Origin: Treponema primitia ZAS-2
GTDB lineage: Bacteria; Spirochaetota; Spirochaetia; Treponematales; Breznakiellaceae
DNA length: 64,000 nt
Assembly: GCF_000214375.1 (NCBI RefSeq)
Contig: NC_015578.1
Location: forward strand, 3,596,001 to 3,660,000
Direction: 5' to 3'
In this document: piece after piece, positions 61,637 to 64,000 of the stretch
Numbering within the stretch: the first letter of the stretch is position 1
How the letters are laid out: every line of letters begins with the position of its first letter
The notes under the pieces: model-generated
What the model was told of the DNA's origin: nothing
Database searches by the model: none
The model's input: the letters and a program-made list of their open reading frames with translations, nothing else
Translations under genes and position numbers: made by a program

Positions 61637-63478
61637 ATGAAATTTTCAGAGACCCTTATCCCCACCCTCCGGGAAGTTCCCGGGGATGCGGTGATCGTCA
61701 GTCACCGGCTGATGCTCCGGGCGGCCATGCTCCGCAAACTCTCCAACGGCCTCTTTGCCTACCTGCCCCTGGGGCTGCGCTCTTTCAGAAAGGTGGAGCG
61801 GATCATTCGGGAGGAGATGGATGCCATCGGCGCCCTGGAAATCAAGCCCACCGTGGTGGTTCCCGGCGAATTATGGAAGGAATCGGGGCGCTGGGACTCC
61901 ATGGGGGAGGCGCTTTTGCGGGTAAAGAACCGGCTGGGGTCGGATTTTGTGGTGTCCCCCACTGCGGAGGAGGCCTTTACCGCCCTGGTCCGGGACGAGC
62001 TTTCCAGTTACCGCCAACTTCCCCTTTCCCTGTACCAGATCAACACCAAGTACCGGGACGAGGTCCGCCCCCGCTACGGGGTCATGCGGGGCCGGGAATT
62101 TACCATGAAGGACGCCTATTCCTTCCATACTAACGAAGAAAGTCTGGATGAGACCTATCAAAAAATGGGCCGGGCTTACCGGCGTATCTTCAAACGCTGC
62201 GGCCTCACGGTGATCCCTGTCCAGGCCGATTCGGGGGCCATGGGCGGCACGGGGTCGGAAGAATTTATGGTGGAAAGCGAAATCGGGGACAATACCCTGC
62301 TGCTCTGCAAAGCCGGCGATTACGCCGCCAATGTGGAGAAAGCCGGCTGTAAGCCCGACTACAGCGCCCCCGCTTCTCCGGAAGCCGCCAAGGCCGCCGC
62401 TGCTTCGATTCCGGCGCTGGAAAAAATCGACACCCCCCATGTCAGGACCATCGAGGAACTTTGCGCCTTCCTTAAAACCGATGCGAAAAAATTTATCAAA
62501 ACCCTGATCTACAAAGCGGTCAACGTGGAACTGGACCTCAGCTCCGCCCCGGGCTGTTCCAAACTTCAGCGGCGCAAACCTGCCCCGGATGCGCCCGAGG
62601 TGTACCCCGAAGCCTTCTTTGCCGTGGCCATCCGGGGCGACCTGGATGTCAACGAAGTCAAACTTGCCGCGATTATCAAAGCCGCAGAAGTCATGCTTGC
62701 AGCGGACACGGATGTGGAGCGGATCACCGGCGCACCGGTGGGCTTTGCCGGGCCTGTGGGGCTCAGCACGGTCCCGGTGATCGCCGACGAAACCGTCACC
62801 GCCATGAACGATGCTGTGGCCGGGGCGCTTGCCAAGGACCTCCACTATACCCACGTTGCCTATGGTCGGGACTTTGGCCCCTGGCTGGTCACGGATCTAC
62901 GTACCGTGGTCGCCGGGGACCGTTGCCCTGTCTGCGGGGGAGAACTCTACGAAAAGAAGGGAAACGAGCTGGGGCATATCTTCAAGCTGGGATACAAGTA
63001 TACCACTTCCATGAAGGTCAGCTATCTAGACGAAAACGGCAAAAGCCACACCCCCACCATGGGGTGCTACGGCATAGGCCTGGATCGGACCCTGGCCTCG
63101 GCTATTGAGGAACACCACGACGATCAGGGCATACTCTGGCCCATAACCCTTGCGCCCTTCCATGTGATCATCATCCCCATCAAATACGACGGGGCGGTCA
63201 AGGCTGTTACGGATCAAATCGTTGCGGAGCTGGAACAGAAGGGCATAGAAATACTGCTGGATGACCGGAACGAACGACCCGGGGTCAAGTTCAACGATGC
63301 AGACCTCATCGGCATACCCTACCGGGTGGTGGTGGGGGATAAGAATCTTGCCGGGGACACCCCCAAGGTCGAGGTAAAAGCGCGGGCCGAAAAGGAAAAC
63401 CGGCTGGTGGAAGTGAGCAAAGCTGCGGATGAGCTGGCGGCCCTGGTTTTCAGCGCATTGGCGGAACTTAACCGGTAG
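61637..63478 (+). CDS. proS: Prolyl-tRNA synthetase (bacterial type)
   Basis: 613 residues from MKFSETLIPTLREVP; AAGGA lies 7 nt upstream, which favours this ATG over 61613. Class II motif 1 is FAYLPLGLRSFRKVERIIREEM, and motif 2 lies in YQINTKYRDEVRPRYGVMRGREFTMKDAYSFH. The INS editing domain occupies about 225-410. Motif 3 is MGCYGIGLDRTLAS, followed by an anticodon-binding domain (VIIIPIKYDG). It charges tRNA-Pro; a tRNA-Pro gene is also in this window. Confidence 0.95.
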   Translation: MKFSETLIPTLREVPGDAVIVSHRLMLRAAMLRKLSNGLFAYLPLGLRSFRKVERIIREEMDAIGALEIKPTVVVPGELWKESGRWDSMGEALLRVKNRLGSDFVVSPTAEEAFTALVRDELSSYRQLPLSLYQINTKYRDEVRPRYGVMRGREFTMKDAYSFHTNEESLDETYQKMGRAYRRIFKRCGLTVIPVQADSGAMGGTGSEEFMVESEIGDNTLLLCKAGDYAANVEKAGCKPDYSAPASPEAAKAAAASIPALEKIDTPHVRTIEELCAFLKTDAKKFIKTLIYKAVNVELDLSSAPGCSKLQRRKPAPDAPEVYPEAFFAVAIRGDLDVNEVKLAAIIKAAEVMLAADTDVERITGAPVGFAGPVGLSTVPVIADETVTAMNDAVAGALAKDLHYTHVAYGRDFGPWLVTDLRTVVAGDRCPVCGGELYEKKGNELGHIFKLGYKYTTSMKVSYLDENGKSHTPTMGCYGIGLDRTLASAIEEHHDDQGILWPITLAPFHVIIIPIKYDGAVKAVTDQIVAELEQKGIEILLDDRNERPGVKFNDADLIGIPYRVVVGDKNLAGDTPKVEVKARAEKENRLVEVSKAADELAALVFSALAELNR

Positions 63479-63509
63479 ACGTTACTAGGTCCGGACGAAC
63501 TGTGGGACA

Positions 63510-63800
63510 TTAATCCTTCAGCAAGTAATTGTTTTCCTCATTTCCCTCTATCCACTCATAGAGGACATACCCGGTAAAATAGCCTGCTGTGGTATGAGGG
63601 TCCATCTTCACATACCCATCGGCTTCATCGTAGCTATCTGCCTCAAGGACCTGTATAGCTTTATGGGTATCCTTAAGGGGGCCGCACATAAAGAGGATGT
63701 TTTTCTTCCGCAGGGCTTTAAGGTGATCTATATGCCTAATCAAAGCATCCCTTGGCTGGGGCTTATCACTTATATCAAAGATAGCAACGAATTTAGACAT
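63510..63800 (-). CDS. YciI-like (YCII-related) protein
   Basis: The 96-residue ferredoxin-like dimeric alpha-beta-barrel protein has RDALIRHIDHLKALRKKNILFMCGPLKD, with the His/Asp pair of the YCII family, and DPHTTAGYFTGYVLYEW. Members are small enzymes or accessory proteins of varied function. AAGGGG lies 8 nt before the ATG. It follows the amidohydrolase gene by 23 bp, suggesting one catabolic operon. Confidence 0.75.
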   Translation of the reverse strand: MSKFVAIFDISDKPQPRDALIRHIDHLKALRKKNILFMCGPLKDTHKAIQVLEADSYDEADGYVKMDPHTTAGYFTGYVLYEWIEGNEENNYLLKD

Positions 63801-63823
63801 ACGCTATTCCCCTTAGGCCCCTT

Positions 63824-64000
63824 TTATTTAAAGCCCAAAATCCCCGCAACGGTACCGCCGATAATCTGCTCAAATTCCGTATCGTTACGGACAATCCGTT
63901 CTATCTTTTTATATTCCGCTTCATAGTCTGCAAAGGGACCATCGGTACCCCACATCATTTTTGAGGCAGATGTTTTTTCCAGAACCTTGCCTGTTTCAAA
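63824..64000 (-). CDS. Amidohydrolase-2 family metal-dependent hydrolase (C-terminal fragment)
   Basis: The last 58 codons are in the window; the rest lies to the right. ASKMMWGTDGPFADY matches the conserved C-terminal strand of TIM-barrel amidohydrolases, with the metal/catalytic Asp in GTD. EFEQIIGGTVAGILGF matches the final helix, where related proteins read NxxRLLG. It is co-directional with the YciI-like gene. Confidence 0.7.
   Translation of the reverse strand, partial: FETGKVLEKTSASKMMWGTDGPFADYEAEYKKIERIVRNDTEFEQIIGGTVAGILGFK

Noticed and set aside
61871-62854. 327-codon minus-strand ORF
   Set aside because: It is antisense to proS.

Overview
The window looks like a chromosomal segment of a free-living or gut-associated spirochaete, most likely a Treponema-type organism. 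The reasons are a DUF1577/PilZ-type protein, an HprK/HPr pair beside an NtrY/NtrC-type two-component system, a large acidic two-TM protein, many lipoproteins, and broadly 50 to 55 percent GC by eye. This is an inference from gene content; there is no rRNA in the window. Genes are densely packed in short operons on both strands. One tRNA (Pro, UGG) is present. There are no CRISPR arrays and no intact transposons.

Layout: 1-142 is the N-terminus of a creatininase-family protein. 365-2536 encodes a repeat-rich surface lipoprotein. 2610-6013 holds rRNA methylation, isoprenoid, DUF151/UVR and LysM-M23 cell-wall genes. 6036-8168 is a membrane protein with a large acidic tail, and 8403-9737 is an NADH oxidase with a promoter and operator-like dyad. 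9785-18195 is a minus-strand operon for a dipeptide-type ABC importer (two permeases, two ATPases, a binding lipoprotein) followed by a creatininase-family hydrolase, an M42 aminopeptidase and a DegT-fold PLP protein. 18584-21185 is a tightly overlapped plus-strand trio: a DUF4130 protein, an AT-rich C-terminally divergent RhuM-like gene and a Gfo/Idh/MocA dehydrogenase. 21238-26382 is a FIST sensor, hybrid histidine kinase and chemoreceptor operon.

26548-26909 holds tRNA-Pro and a small repeat element flanked by a duplicated tRNA 3' end. 26918-31802 contains ComFB-like, HD-phosphohydrolase, exported, PilZ and anti-sigma/STAS genes. 31967-38042 is a regulatory operon: hprK, HPr, NtrY-like kinase, NtrC-like activator, lexA, holA. 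It faces a CPA2 antiporter that carries a fused PTS EIIA domain.

40375-50907 is the most unusual region. It is one minus-strand operon in which a second peptide-type ABC importer is followed by three paralogous radical-SAM-like proteins, each with an atypical CX8CX2C cysteine motif, then a nucleoside phosphorylase, plus a 37-codon ORF that looks like an internally deleted fourth copy. The gene set suggests uptake of a peptide-like or other small organic substrate, radical chemistry on it, and release or salvage of a nucleoside. The function is unknown.

51261-57826 carries an rRNA methyltransferase, polyphosphate kinase, Ppx/GppA and an (alpha/alpha)6 glycosidase. 58076-60622 encodes a striking fusion of a GatB-like tRNA amidotransferase subunit with a GatD-type asparaginase domain; both halves have altered catalytic motifs. 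The window ends with a multi-pass membrane protein, proS, a YciI-like protein and the C-terminus of an amidohydrolase.
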